Origin: Lathyrus oleraceus
Taxonomy: Eukaryota; Streptophyta; Magnoliopsida; Fabales; Fabaceae
Direction of reading: 5' to 3'
NCBI RefSeq assembly: GCF_024323335.1
Contig: NC_066581.1
Location: 225,324,539 to 225,388,538, forward strand
DNA: 64,000 nt
A program made the translations under genes and the position numbers. The notes below the pieces were generated by a model. It made no database searches. It had not been told where the DNA came from and saw only the letters and a program-made list of their open reading frames with translations. This document shows, piece by piece, positions 1 to 11,261 of this stretch; within the stretch, counting starts at the first letter, position 1; every line of letters starts with the position of its first letter.

Positions 1-420
1 CCTGAGAGTCATAGACTCTGACACCATTATTTGCTCTGTAAGGTGTTAAACCTTGGCTATTCAATTTCGATCTTTGCCTTGAGAATCATGGACTCTGGCA
101 TAAGTCCCTTTGCCCTATAAGGTGTTAAACCTTGGCTATTCGATTTTGATCTTTTCCTTGATAGTCATGGACTCTGGCATATCTGTCTCTTTTACCTTGT
201 GAGGTGTTAAACCTTGGTTATTGGATTCTCAGCCTTGAGAGTCGTGGACTCTAGCACTTGATTCTATTCGCCCTGTAGGTGTTAAACCTTGGCAATTCAA
301 TTCCTTGTCATCATAAGTAGTAAACTCTGGTGGTGATACCTTACCTTGAAGGTCATGAACCTTGGCACTCCTTTTTCAGCCTTGACGGGTTTTGAACCCT
401 GACAAATCACTCTCGTTCCC
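1..420. repeat. Imperfect ~80 bp tandem repeat
   Basis: At least four diverged copies of a unit containing a 'gagtcatggactctgg'-like word and a 'ggtgttaaaccttgg' word lie head to tail. The second word recurs near 42, 121, 203 and 278, so the period is 75-82 bp. Weaker copies continue to about 400. No coding potential is visible. The block adjoins gypsy LTR-like fragments and is probably part of the same retroelement. Confidence 0.7.
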
Positions 421-439
421 TTTTGTTTCAACCGTAGTA

Positions 440-1660
440 GGCTGAACTACGGTTGCTCTGATTTTCTCATTGCACGATGAGAATATGTAGGCACGAGGAT
501 TCGAATCCTCCGTGAGCATACTTATTTATTATTCTTCCCTACGCCTTAGAGCACCATTCATATCTTTCATGATTTGTTATCTACCTTCGATCATAAACTG
601 TCCACCCAGTGACTCATTGTTTCTTTGAAAGAGAAATACAGTTTTCTTTGGAATATCCATATATACCCTTTTAGGAATCCTAATGAAAAGTTTGCATTTG
701 TGCCTAGAGTTGTTTGGATTGTCCCCAGACATTTAATTCCTTCTTTTTCGACTCAACCATACAGTGATACCGTGTTGTAGTCCCTCACTTGTGGTTCATG
801 CAACCTTCCCTCTTTGGTACAAATTCCATTTCTCTTATGGATTCCAATACACCTTTACCTTTGGTTCCAAACTTTACCTCTTTGGTCACTTGTTACCAAA
901 CCTTCATTTATATGACTTTGGTCACCTTATTCCATTCATCTCCATGATACATCCGATTCTACTTTCACCCACTCCATGTGATATATCCTATTCTTTAAGC
1001 CAAATACAATAATACCTTTGAGCTCCATCTTGTACCCTTTTGTGAACCAAAAGCATATTTATTTGTCTTGTCAGACCTTGTAGCTTAGACAAACATCTCC
1101 TTACTTACTTTCAGTCGTATACAGGCAAACCTTTCTTTTTTGGTTATTCCAATATAGTGATATTATGCAGTAGGCCCTCACTTTTTGGTTCATACCAGTT
1201 TACTCTTGGGTTCATATTTCACCCCTTGTTGGAGTTCAAATCAGACTATTCTTTGGTTTATACCATACTTTGACCACACTTCTTTTCATCTCCCACCATT
1301 ATTTCTTTGAGCTACAAAGTTATGAACTCCTCATTGCACTATGAGGATACGTAGGCATGAGGTCCCTAATCCTCACCAAGAACTTTATCTATTTCTTTTC
1401 CTTTTTCCCCATTCTTTTTTGAGTAATCTTTATTTATAACGCCCATTCGAGCGAGAACAATCAAAACGGTTCCCATGGAGTACCATGGATGTTAGGGGTG
1501 CTAATACCTCCCCCTTGCATAACCGTCTTCCTTACCTACCATATCTCTTTCGCCCGGGGTTTTATCGATTTTTTTCTCTTTCCTTCGAGAATAAATAAAG
1601 TTTGATGGCGACTTTGTTGTATGTTCGAGCGTGCGATACGTTCGGGTATATTTCCGCTAG
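440..1660 (+). repeat. Gypsy LTR-like fragment, copy A1 (left foldback arm)
   Basis: The block runs from a 'gctgaactacggttgctctg' word to 'tttccgctag'. It is present again, reverse-complemented, at 2148-3366 and in direct orientation at 4700-6053. It contains 'gatacgtaggca' boxes next to a short hairpin and a 'ccatggagtaccatgg' palindrome just before 'gtgctaatacc'. A similar 'ccatgg...ccatgg...gtgctaatacc' layout occurs near the LTR ends at 14280 and 43440. That similarity is why I call it Ty3/gypsy (Tat/Ogre type) LTR DNA. No TG/CA ends or target duplication were found, so it is a fragment. The short open frames inside are not credible genes. Confidence 0.65.
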
Positions 1661-2147
1661 TAGGCTGAACTACAAAAGCTCTAATTTCCTTATCAATCCT
1701 TTTACTTTCATCCCTATTAGGTTGAACTACGAAAGCTCTAATTTCCTTATTGCACTATAAGGATACGTAGGCAAGAGAACCTAGATTCTTCACCAGCTAC
1801 TCTATTTATTAATCAATCATTCTTCATTCATTCAATCAATACCATCTTTTTGAGAGCAAATATACTTCTTCTTGGACTCCTTGTACATCCTTTTAGGACG
1901 ATTTAGCGACATCCCACCTCATGAATCAAGAGTTGTTTGGATCGTCCCCAAACATTTAATTCATTCTTTTTAGGCTAAGACACTCGTTTACTCTTCAATT
2001 CAGAGTCTATCTCTTTCATGGATCCAAGATACCATTTTTCTTTGATCTCAAATTGTTTGTTCCCTATCCAGTGATATAATACTCCTTGTACACAACAATA
2101 CTTTCCTTTGGGTCCATAATACCCTTTAGGACGATATAACGGTGAAG
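1661..2147. repeat. Foldback spacer of related LTR-like units
   Basis: This 487 bp segment separates the inverted arms. It is not unique: it carries further copies of words found in the arms, such as 'gaactacgaaagctctaat', the hairpin at 1744-1763 followed by 'tacgtaggca', and 'agagttgtttggatcgtccc'. It is best read as more of the same repeat family in plus orientation. Confidence 0.5.
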
Positions 2148-3366
2148 CTAGCGGAAATATACCCGAACGTATCACACGGTCGAACATACAACAAAGTCGC
2201 CATCGAACCTTATTTATTCCCAAAGGAAAGAGAAAACATTGATAAAACTCGGGGGAAAGAGATATGATGGGTAAGGAAGTCGGTTATGCAAGGGGAAGGT
2301 ATTAGCACGCCTAACATCTATGGTACTCCATGGGAACCGTTTTGATCGTTCTCGCTCGAATGGGTGTTATAACTAAAGATTACTCGCAAAAGAATGGGGA
2401 AAAGGAAAATAGATAGATAAAGTGCTTAGTGAGGATTAGGGCCCTCATGCCTACGTATCCTCATAGTGCAATGAGGAATTCAGAGCTCCGTAGTTCAAAG
2501 AACTAGTGGTGGGAGATGAAAAGAAGTGTGATGAAAGTATGGTATAAACCAAATATTAATCTGATTTGAACTCCAACAAGGGGTGAAATATGAACCTAAG
2601 AGTAAACTGGTATGAACTAACAAGTGAGGGCCTACTGTACAGTATCACTGTATTGGAATAACAAAAAAAAAAGGTTTACCTGTATACGGCTGCAAGTAAG
2701 TAAGGAGATGTTTGTCTAAGCTACAAGCTATGACAAGACAAAGAAATATGCTCTTGGTTCATAAAAGGGTACAAGATGGATCTCAAAAGTATTATTGTAT
2801 TTGTATCAAAGAGTAGGATATATCACATGGAGTGGATGAAGGTAGAATCAGGTGTATCATGGAGAAGAATGGAATGAGGTGACCAAAGTCACAGAAATGA
2901 AGGTCTGGTAACAAGTGACCGAAGAGGTATAGTTTGGAACCAAAGGTAAAGGTGTATTGGAATCCATAAGAGAAATGGATTTTGTACCGAAGAGGGAAGG
3001 TGGCACGAACCACAAGTGAGGGCCTACAACACAATATCACTGTATGGTTGAGCCGGAAAAGAAGGAATTAAATGTCTGGGGACAATCCAAACCACTCTAG
3101 GCACAAATGCGGACTTTTCATTAGGCTTCCTAAAAGGGTATATATGGATATTCCAAAGAAAACTGTATTTTGATTTCAAAGAAACAATGCGTTACTGGGT
3201 GGACGGTTTATGATCGAAGGTAGATAACAGATCATGAAAGATATGAATTGTGCCTTAAGATGGAAGGAAGAATAATAAATAAGTATGCTCGCGGAGGATT
3301 CAAATCCTCGTGCCTACGTATTCTCATCGTGCAATGAGAAAATAAGAGCAATCGTAGGTCAGCCTT
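2148..3366 (-). repeat. Gypsy LTR-like fragment, copy A2 (right foldback arm)
   Basis: This is the reverse complement of 440-1660 over nearly its full length. It begins 'ctagcggaaatata', the complement of the end of A1, and ends near 'gcaatgagaaaataagagc', the complement of the start of A1. The arms differ by scattered substitutions and small indels, so this is an old imperfect inverted repeat rather than a recent palindrome or an assembly artefact. Confidence 0.7.
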
Positions 3367-4699
3367 TGTGGGGTTTTTCGAAATCCACGCCAATAGCATC
3401 CAGAAGTGGTTGTAAAAATAGAAATTAGGATTTAAAAATTCAAAATGTTAGAAGTTTTATTTATAAATTGAATTGAAGTATTTTTTTAGCAAGTTATGAA
3501 TGTAAAATGTGCATGAACTGATTGTAATAAACTTGTATGAAAATCTATCGGATTGTTCATTAAAACTTAAATGTGATAATAATAAATATGGAAAGAATAA
3601 TTAAATGATAATAGTGGAATTTGAATTCAATGAAAGGTTTTAATGAGTAATTATGGGCCTCTAATGTGTATAGACTTGTATGCATGTTTGAATCATGGGC
3701 CTATCTTATTTGGACTTGATAAACTCATGCTGAATTTTTAATTGTAACATGAATGATGAATGGATGGGCTTAATAAAAGTAAAAACCACCAATGGCCCAA
3801 TATCCTAAAATCCATTTAAATTTCAAAAATTATTTGGATTGCTAAAATCAATTTGAGTTTCTAAAGTCAACTTGAATAAATTTTAATTTAAATTTCTAAA
3901 AATTAATTTGAAATCCAAAAAATTAATTTGAATTAATTTAAAACTTGCAAACTCGATTTTAAAAAAATAGATGATTATGGGCCCTTTATGAAATGACCAA
4001 GTGTAGCTCCACATGGGAATTCGAACAGGCTCAGATTCAAATTCGAATGCATACTATAAACCATATATCATGCAATGAATGACACAACGGTGAATCTATA
4101 AACCACGTAAGTGGCCCAATGAATGCTTTGGCTAGAAATATACGAATCGAGCCTTGCAATACCATGGAAACAATGAAATGAGACTTGACCTGATTGGTGG
4201 CCAAGAGACCACGAAGGTAATGAAATGAGGCCGAAATACGAATAAAAGCACACCTTGGATCAAGCCTATGCTGCCATAGGCTAGAGTTAGCTAGGTCAAA
4301 GTTCGAAACCAAATATCGACCCAGAATCTCTAACCAAGAAAATGATCCACACAAGTTGTGCACCAATGCCAAGGACCACAGTCAAGATTCCCAATACCTT
4401 GATTCCAGTCACACGATCTATAAGCATCAAGATGTAGGGTTTTAATGTCATGCTATGTCAAGATGTCTTCTTGAACCAAAGATCAAGGATTAAAGAATTA
4501 GGGTTTTGCCCTAAGGATGAGCAAATGACACAAACTTCATGCAAAGCCAAGTTTTTGTTATTCACAAGCTTTGAATTTATGATGTTTGTGAGAAGGTGTT
4601 TAATATGAATGAATGATGCATATGAAGGAATACAAATGAATCTTAAGTCATGGGCCAAATGAAAGGTAAAAAAAGGAAGGGAAATTTTGGGGTACGACA
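3367..4699 (-). repeat. Solo-LTR-like block between A2 and A3
   Basis: Read on the minus strand, the block begins TGTCGTACCCCAAAATTT and ends in CCCCACA. It therefore has TG...CA ends, and its start closely resembles the gypsy LTR starts at 45234 (TGTCATACCCC, minus) and 11262 (TGTTGCACCCC). The interior is AT-rich and non-coding. The flanking 5-mers (gcctt and agcgg) do not match, so no target-site duplication supports a simple solo LTR. Open frames at 4037-4372 and 4458-4724 show no recognisable domain. Confidence 0.45.
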
Positions 4700-6053
4700 A
4701 GCGGCAATCCATCTTGTGAATCAAGAGTTGTTTGGATCGTACCCAGACATTTAATTTTCCTTATTTTTTGTTATATCATATAGTGGAGGCCCGACTAGTC
4801 CACATATCGGTTAATGCCAGTTTTACTCTTTGATTCCAAGTTCTTTCCATTTATGGGTTCTCTTGATACCATTATGTTGGTACAGGTTATACTTTTCATC
4901 ACTGTAAATCTCCCTTTGTTCTCGTGGTTCCACGGACTACAATTGCTCTCACTTTCTCATTGCATAGTGAGAATACGTAGGCACGAGGATGCGAATCCTT
5001 GGCGAGCATAATTATAATTATTCCCTTTTTCCGTCTTAGGGCACCATTCATATCTTTCATGATCCATTATCTACCTTCGGTCATAAACCGTTCACCCTAG
5101 TGACGTATTATTCCTTTGACACTGAAATACAATTTTCCTTGGAATTCCATATACACCATTTTAGGACGATATAACGGCAGTCTGCATTTGTACCTAGAGT
5201 TGTTTGGCTCGTACCAGACATTTAATTCCTTCTTTTTGGCTAAGACTTTGTTTCCCTCTATGGTACAAATTCTATTTCTCCTATGGATTCCAATATACCA
5301 TGACCTTGGTTTCAAACTATACCTCTTCAGTCACTGTTATGAAATCCTTCAATTCTGAGACTTCGATCATTCATTTCATTCATCTCCATGATGCATTCAT
5401 ATTCTACCTTCCTTCACTTCAGGTGATATATCAGTTATCTTTGAGGCAAACACACTACCTCTTTGAGCTCTATCTTGTATCACCCTGTGAACCAAGTGTT
5501 GTTTGGATCATCCCCAAACACTTAATTCTCCTTGTTTTCGGCTATACCATATAGTGGCAGCCCGACTAGTCCACATATTGGTCATACCAATTTCACTCTT
5601 GGGATCATATCTTCACCCCTGTTGAAGTTCAAACAACATAATCCTTTAGTTTAGGCCATACCTTGATCACAACTATTTTCATCTCCTGCCACTTGTTCTT
5701 TGAACTACGGAGCTCTGAATTCTTCATTGCACTATAAGGATACGTAGGTATGAGGGCCTCAATCCTCACCGAGCACTCTATCTACTCTCCTTCTTTTCCC
5801 TCATTCTTTTGCGAGTAATATTTAGATATCACACCCATTCGAGCGAGAACAATCAAAACGGTTCCCATGGAGTACCATGAATGTCAGGGGTGTTAATACC
5901 TTCCCCTTGCATAACCGACTTCCTTACCCAACTTATCTCTTTACCCTGGATTTTATCGACGCTTTCCCTTTCTTTCGGGAATAAATAACGTTCTATGGAG
6001 ACTCTGTTATATCTTCAAGCGTGCGATACGTTCGGGTATATTTCCGCTAGCTT
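4700..6053 (+). repeat. Gypsy LTR-like fragment, copy A3
   Basis: This is a third copy of the A repeat, in the same direction as A1. It includes the hairpin and 'tacgtagg' boxes at 4954-4980 and near 5722-5748, the 'ccatggagtaccatg' palindrome near 5865, and the shared end 'gtatatttccgctag' at 6036-6050. It also holds several copies of the 'agttgtttgg...cagacatttaatt' word. No TSD or coding sequence was seen. Confidence 0.6.
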
Positions 6054-6530
6054 CAGTATCCAATTTTTCTTGGATCCTGGTGCATTAATTATTCTAAGAG
6101 GTCTAGTGTTACTACCTTTATACCGTCTTAATTTATCAAAACAAAATGTTTCTAAGTGTCCAAGTATATTATAATAGGTACATTATAGACAGGTCAACCA
6201 TTTTCTTCCTATTAAGCTCTTTATTATGTTTTCTATCAGATTTAAACCATAATCTAGTTTTATTCAAGGAATTCCTTTGACTTGATAGAATCAAGTCAAG
6301 GTTTTCTTTCCCATTAATAAATTTATTTGGGGTTTCATGCAAATCTTTTACTTTATTTTTCATTGAGACACAAGTCTCACATGTCCTAGCTAGGTTTCTA
6401 ATATTAGTTATTTCATGCTTAAGCGTTTCATTGCTCTTTTCTAGAAACTCAAAATAATCTTTAAGATCTAAATTATATTTCTTCATCTTTTCCTCGATTA
6501 ACATAGCACTCAATTTAACCAATTTCTTGT
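6054..6530 (-). pseudogene. Ty1/copia gag C-terminal relic
   Basis: A 117-codon minus-strand frame (6169-6522) encodes a Lys/Glu/Asn-rich coiled-coil segment followed by a 'NGKENLDLILSSQRNSLNK' stretch. That order is characteristic of the region between zinc knuckle and protease in one common plant copia type. Downstream on the minus strand, decayed sequence continues toward the protease side, ending at the junction with A3. No zinc knuckle, protease or pol is visible, so only a fragment of gag remains. A related but separate relic lies at 26252-26539. Confidence 0.55.
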
Positions 6531-7367
6531 ATGATATATTTTTTTACCTCATGGTCATTTTCATTTGCAGGATGCTTTCAAACAAACTTTATCTTCTTCA
6601 TTGGAAGAGATTCTTCAAAGGGTCTACCAGAAGTTGATTGTTCAAGGTTTATCATGAAGGTTGGATATATGGGTGTATTGTTTGTTGATACTTACTTCTC
6701 TTTTCTCTCAAATGTTCCACTAGATGAGACTTTTTCTTCATATTATTTCCTTGACGAAGTTTCTTCATTTGACGTTGAATCATCCAAGGATTTTTCAACC
6801 ACAGAGTCTGTTCTTTCGAAAGAGATTACTGGAGTTGATTTATCTTCATAGGATTCATTGATGAAGTTGCTATAGACTATTATAGATTTGAGCTCATGCC
6901 TTCATCCTTTTACAATTGAATAAATTCGTTTAACTTCTTGATGATTTATTCCTTCTTGGATTTTCCCTGAAAATCATAAATATTCCCATCTCTCGATTTA
7001 AGGATTTGATCATACTTTCGATTTAAAATTTTAATTCTTAGATATATGTTAGCCATGAAGGTTCTAACATTATTTATGAAATTTCTAAGGGTAGAAGAGC
7101 ATTTATGAAAGAAGCATTTATCTTATTCACCTTCTGTGTTCATTTGCTATTGTTCGACACTTGGAGAAACCCCATATATCATAGATTCGGTCTTGGTGAA
7201 GTTCCCTCTTCTAAGTAGAGGAAGAGGCGAATTAATAGCTATGTGATTATGAGTGTCTCTAAACGTGCGGAGATGAGAGAGATATTTTGTGAGGATAGAG
7301 TCTCATAGTTTGTAATTTTTTTAGATGTGTGATCTCACCTTGCATATAACATGATAAATTGAAGTGA
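6531..7367. other. No gene recognised
   Basis: AT-rich sequence with only short, low-complexity frames. The 106-codon plus frame at 6531-6851 is Ser/Phe-rich and lies opposite Lys/Glu/Ser-rich minus-strand sequence that could be more decayed copia gag. Nothing here supports a functional gene. Confidence 0.5.
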
Positions 7368-7616
7368 TTCTTCGACCTCGCCAATGCTCAAGGCATCAAG
7401 ACAGAATCTATAGTCCATGATGTTACGCCTCCTCCTACGATCTCTGCTCCCGTCCTAGCCGTCAAGACTACCATTGCTTCCCCAAGGTTGACCAGCTTAC
7501 AAGTGTTGTGGACTTTATCTGTGGAAGATACGTCACAATCTCCTTCTCCGGTGAAGATGGGCCGAGACAAATATCAACACTCCCCTTCGAAAGAGGGTTA
7601 TCATAAATGGACCTGA
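7368..7616 (+). pseudogene. Unidentified Pro/Ser/Thr-rich frame, left of the SIRE-like insertion
   Basis: An open frame of 82 codons with no start codon encodes a Pro/Ser/Thr/Val-rich linker-like peptide. It ends at a TGA about 45 bp before the retrotransposon insertion at 7660. The pre-insertion locus continues at 16019, where another broken frame with coiled-coil character begins. The two may be remains of one older reading frame, but there is no homology evidence for that. Function unknown. Confidence 0.3.
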
Positions 7617-7654
7617 CTGTCTTAGGACGCTATTTTAGGGTTTATAACTCCCTT

Positions 7655-7659
7655 CCTCC
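7655..7659. repeat. Target-site duplication CCTCC, left
   Basis: The five bases before the 5' LTR (cctcc) are repeated exactly after the 3' LTR at 16014-16018. This defines the ends of the SIRE-like element. Confidence 0.9.
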
Positions 7660-8730
7660 TGTAAGAACAAGATTTTGTCTACAATTCATCTCTAAGGTTT
7701 TGATGATAACAAAGGATGAAACAAATTGGTACCCTAACAAATTTATCTAAGTGTGCAAGACTCTAACAGAAAAAGGATCAGATAGACAAACATCTAACAA
7801 TCATGCAAGTCCAGAATAATAACTTAGAATAAATTAAAGTAGAGGTTCTGGCTCTGAAGAAAATAATGCTCATAGAGTCTGACGAAAGAAGACTCGGTCA
7901 CTCTGTATCTGAACTGTTCCATACAACTGATCTGATAACTTATGCTCTGAAGAAGGAAATATCAGAAAGACACATCAAGAACCTCTAAAGTAAATATGCT
8001 CTCAGCAACTATCTAAAGATATACACGCCGAATAAGAACATCTGCCTCCGCGTACTCTGATTCAAGGACAACCAAAGACTTAGCTACGAAGTTTTCTACT
8101 TTTGGTATGAATCTATTTTTGGAAGAGATTAAACGCTCTCCAAAATTGCTATGGAAAGGAAAACGAGATTTATGACATTAAAAGTCCATCATTGCCAAGA
8201 TATTCATGAATGCCTCAGCTAAAGGTCTCTTGATCAAACCACTATATAAAGGCAGGATCATCATCTTACAAGATACGAAGCATACATGAAAGAATACTGC
8301 AAACAAAATCCATAATCTCTTTTATTCTTGTTCAATTTTGTTCACACGAGTTATTGCTCTAAGTGTGAAATATTTCAGTTCTTATTGTGTAACTACTGCT
8401 TACCTAGAAGCACTAAACACTTCATTTTATTTTCAAATAGTTGTTGAATATTTCCTCAAGTGACTTGTGAAGTCTGTAAACTTGAGAGGGCTAAGGGATC
8501 TCTATCTTCTTAGATGCTTTTTGTTGTAATCTTTTAAGATTAGTGGATTAAGTCCTTGTTGAAGGAGAAATCACCTTGATCGGGTGGACTGGAGTAGCTT
8601 TGAGTTTCAAGCGAACCAGGATAAACTTCTGTGTTGATAGCCTTTCTTTTCGTGTGTGTTTTATTTGCAAAAGTTTTTATTATCGGGGAAAACAATTCAA
8701 ACCCCCCTTTCTTGTTTTTCTGTACCTTCA
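7660..8730 (+). repeat. 5' LTR of SIRE-like element
   Basis: The LTR starts TGTAAGAACA and ends TACCTTCA. It carries a clear TATA box (tatataaa, 8243-8250), so transcription should start shortly downstream. The frame at 8576-8944 is partly LTR read-through and is not a separate gene. Confidence 0.9.
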
Positions 8731-8732
8731 AT

Positions 8733-8744
8733 TGGTATCAGAGC
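8733..8744 (+). promoter_or_regulatory. Primer-binding site (initiator Met tRNA)
   Basis: TGGTATCAGAGC lies two bases downstream of the 5' LTR. It is the usual plant copia primer site, complementary to the 3' end of initiator tRNA-Met. Confidence 0.9.
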
Positions 8745-8814
8745 TTCGGCTCTGTTATTGGTTTTCTAATCAAACGCTTAACAGTGTAGAGAGATCCAGC
8801 GTGAGAAAAACATT

Positions 8815-9225
8815 ATGGCCAACACTAATGAAAAAGACAGCTACAATGCTAAACCTCCAGTATTTGATAGAGAAAAGTTTGATTATTGGAAAGATAGAAT
8901 CGGAAGTTTCTTTCTGGGTTGTGACGTTGACCTATGGGACATAGTTAGAATTGGCTATGTACCACCTGTATCTGATACTGGTATTGTTATTGCCATAAAT
9001 AAAATGTCCGATGATCAAAAGCATGATTTCAAAAATCACCACAAGGCAAGAACAATACTGTTGAATGCCATATTCTACAATGAATATGAAAAGATCACCA
9101 ACAGGGAAACTGCTAAAGAAATACTTGACTTCCTAAATATGACACATAAAGGTAACTCTCAAGTCAAAGAGACAAAGGCTATTTTCAAAGCAAGGGTGGG
9201 AAAACTATTTTCAAAGACTCTATAG
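8815..9225 (+). pseudogene. Truncated SIRE-like Gag (N-terminal 136 aa)
   Basis: The ATG at 8815 opens a frame with the start of a plant copia Gag. It has 'PPVFDREKFDYWKDRIGSFF' near residue 16, the 'HHKARTILLNAI' helix near residue 78 and 'MTHKGNSQVKETKA' near residue 109. These are hallmarks of the UBN2/DUF4219-type gag of SIRE elements. After residue 120 the homology stops abruptly and the frame ends within 16 codons. The zinc knuckle and all of pol are missing. The break at about 9180 is where an internal deletion joined gag to the envelope-like frame, out of frame. Confidence 0.8.
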
Positions 9226-11261
9226 TCCAATCTACACCTATCTGGTCAAAGAATTCTGGAGATTTGCAGATTCTGACGACCATTATATTGTCTCTTATGT
9301 TCTGGGGGTGAAGATAGTTATCACTGAGAAATCCATCGCCACCCTTCTGAATATGGAGAAGACAAGGGGAAGAAGAATCTACAACATAAACCCTAGGGAA
9401 AAATACATGTCCCAGGAGATTATCCTAACCATCTTCAAACAGAACACTGAGGGAAACTCGTCCAAGAACAAGGAACTTCACCAGAATCTAAGAGTCTGGC
9501 TGAAGATCATTCTGGGGACTATTCATCATCGCCTAGCACCCAACTCGTCAGACTACATCAACACTGACAAAAAATGCATCCTCTATTGCCTACACAAAGG
9601 GCTCAAGCTGACTCTGCCAGCCTTGTTATTCAAATATCTGAGGGACTCTATCAGGGACACCAGGAACAACATAAAGCCCAGAACATACATTCACCTGGGA
9701 AGGCTGATCTCTGATGTTCTGATAGAGAGCGGTTTGGTGGATCATCTGATTCATCATAATCTGATGGAAGATGTGATAGTAGACATCAGAAGACCTCTGA
9801 ACTCAAGGAACCTAAAAAGCATGGGAATCATAGAGAAGGTTCTGGTCAAGCCCTCCTTAGACACCTCCTGGGAAGCTCTGAAAGATCATATAAAGATACC
9901 CAATAGTCTCTATCTCTTCTCAAAGATAGATCCCCCAGAGGTTGTGGCCCACTATCTACGGGATTTGGAAAACCAAAGGGTCGATATCTCAGACTTCTCC
10001 ATGAATTGGCTACCTGAGCAGCCACCAAACTTCATGAAGAGGAAAAGAGAGCCCTCTGAGAAGACGAAGAAATCTAAGAGAACAAATCTGGGAGAAACTT
10101 CTGTATCCAGACCACATGTGCCTCTGGTCTCCTTCTCCTCTCCAAGTAAATCTCTACCTTCCGACTCTCCATCTTTACATTTAAGGCAACTGTCTTCTTC
10201 CTTACCTCAACCTTCCCCAATCTATACACACTCTGAACATACACCCTCCACCACAAAGCCCTCTGAAACACCCGCATCTAACCCACCATTACCTCCCCTT
10301 CAAAACTTCAATCTCTCCAACACAACTCTACCTATATCTGAAGCCCAATTATTCAATGAACCAATATCACCACCCTCTTCCACTCTCTTATATCCACCTT
10401 ATTACACCATATCTTCTGACTCTGACCAACCTGATCCTCAATCCCCCACTCTCGCTCAACTCCAGGCTTGCGCCCTCTCAACCTAAAACCCACCTTCAGA
10501 GCCAAAAACCAACATACCTTCACCATCTAACCAACCACCAACACCGCCCACTAAACGTCACATAGAAACCCCCTCTGAAAACCCCATTACCCATCAATCT
10601 GAACCTCCCACTAAAACCATCTCCACACCACCAGCACCTACATCTCCCACCTCTGAACCAGAACCCACCTTTCCCACCCCGGAAGACATAGTAACCTTAT
10701 TTGCTGAGTCTTCAGTGTAGAAGATCAGATCACTATATGAAACTCTAGAATGAGTGATGATCCCTCTACAATGATGATCCACTGGAATAGAGTGATCATA
10801 TGGATGACATATGAGGCTTTCAAGCTGAAAGGCCTCTCTGAACAAGTCTGAAACGACTTCATTAGAGAAGTCGAAGAGAGGTTGCAGAACCGTCTGGCCA
10901 GAGAGGCTGAAGAGAGAGCTCACAGAGAAGCTGAAGAGAAAGCTCGTCTGGAGGAAGAACAAAGAGCAAGAGAAACTGTAGAAAAGACTGCCATTGAGGC
11001 TGCTGCTGCTGAAGCTGAAGCCAGAGCAAAGGTTAATGCTAAAGAAGCAACACGCATAGCTGCGGAAGAAGCTGCTAAGGCTAGGGATGATGCTTTGACT
11101 CAGGGGGAGAAATCTCACTCTAGTTTTGCTCCTCTAGTGTTAAAGACTATGTAAGAGTTACAGAAGGAGAAACAGATTGTGAGAGCAAGACTAGATCAAC
11201 AAGACTCTGTCAACTCCAACATTCAGAACCTGCTGACTCAGTTGCTTCAGAGGATGCCGCC
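9187..11261 (+). pseudogene. Envelope-like / 'putative plant transposon protein' ORF, broken
   Basis: The longest open part covers about 9187-10486. The 392-codon stretch listed from a GTG at 9308 is extended upstream by in-frame sequence rich in aromatic residues. It resembles the envelope-like third ORF of SIRE-type copia elements, annotated in legumes as a plant transposon-protein domain: a globular part to about residue 240, a basic patch 'KRKREPSEKTKKSKR', then a long Pro/Ser-rich tail. A stop at 10484-10486 and further breaks interrupt it. Beyond them come more Pro-rich sequence and an Ala/Glu/Arg coiled coil (10882-11152). The frame then meets the solo-LTR insertion at 11262, and a few Pro codons and a stop follow the insertion at 14473. 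Cellular role unknown; envelope function is inferred from position only. Confidence 0.65.

Noticed and set aside
495..515. tRNA T-arm-like 'ggattcgaatcc' (also near 3290 and 4985)
   Set aside because: It resembles a B box, but no acceptor, D or anticodon arms fit around it, and it recurs only as part of the LTR-like repeat.
10594..11118. 174-codon minus-strand Ser/Phe-rich frame
   Set aside because: It is the complement of the Pro-rich and coiled-coil part of the envelope-like ORF.
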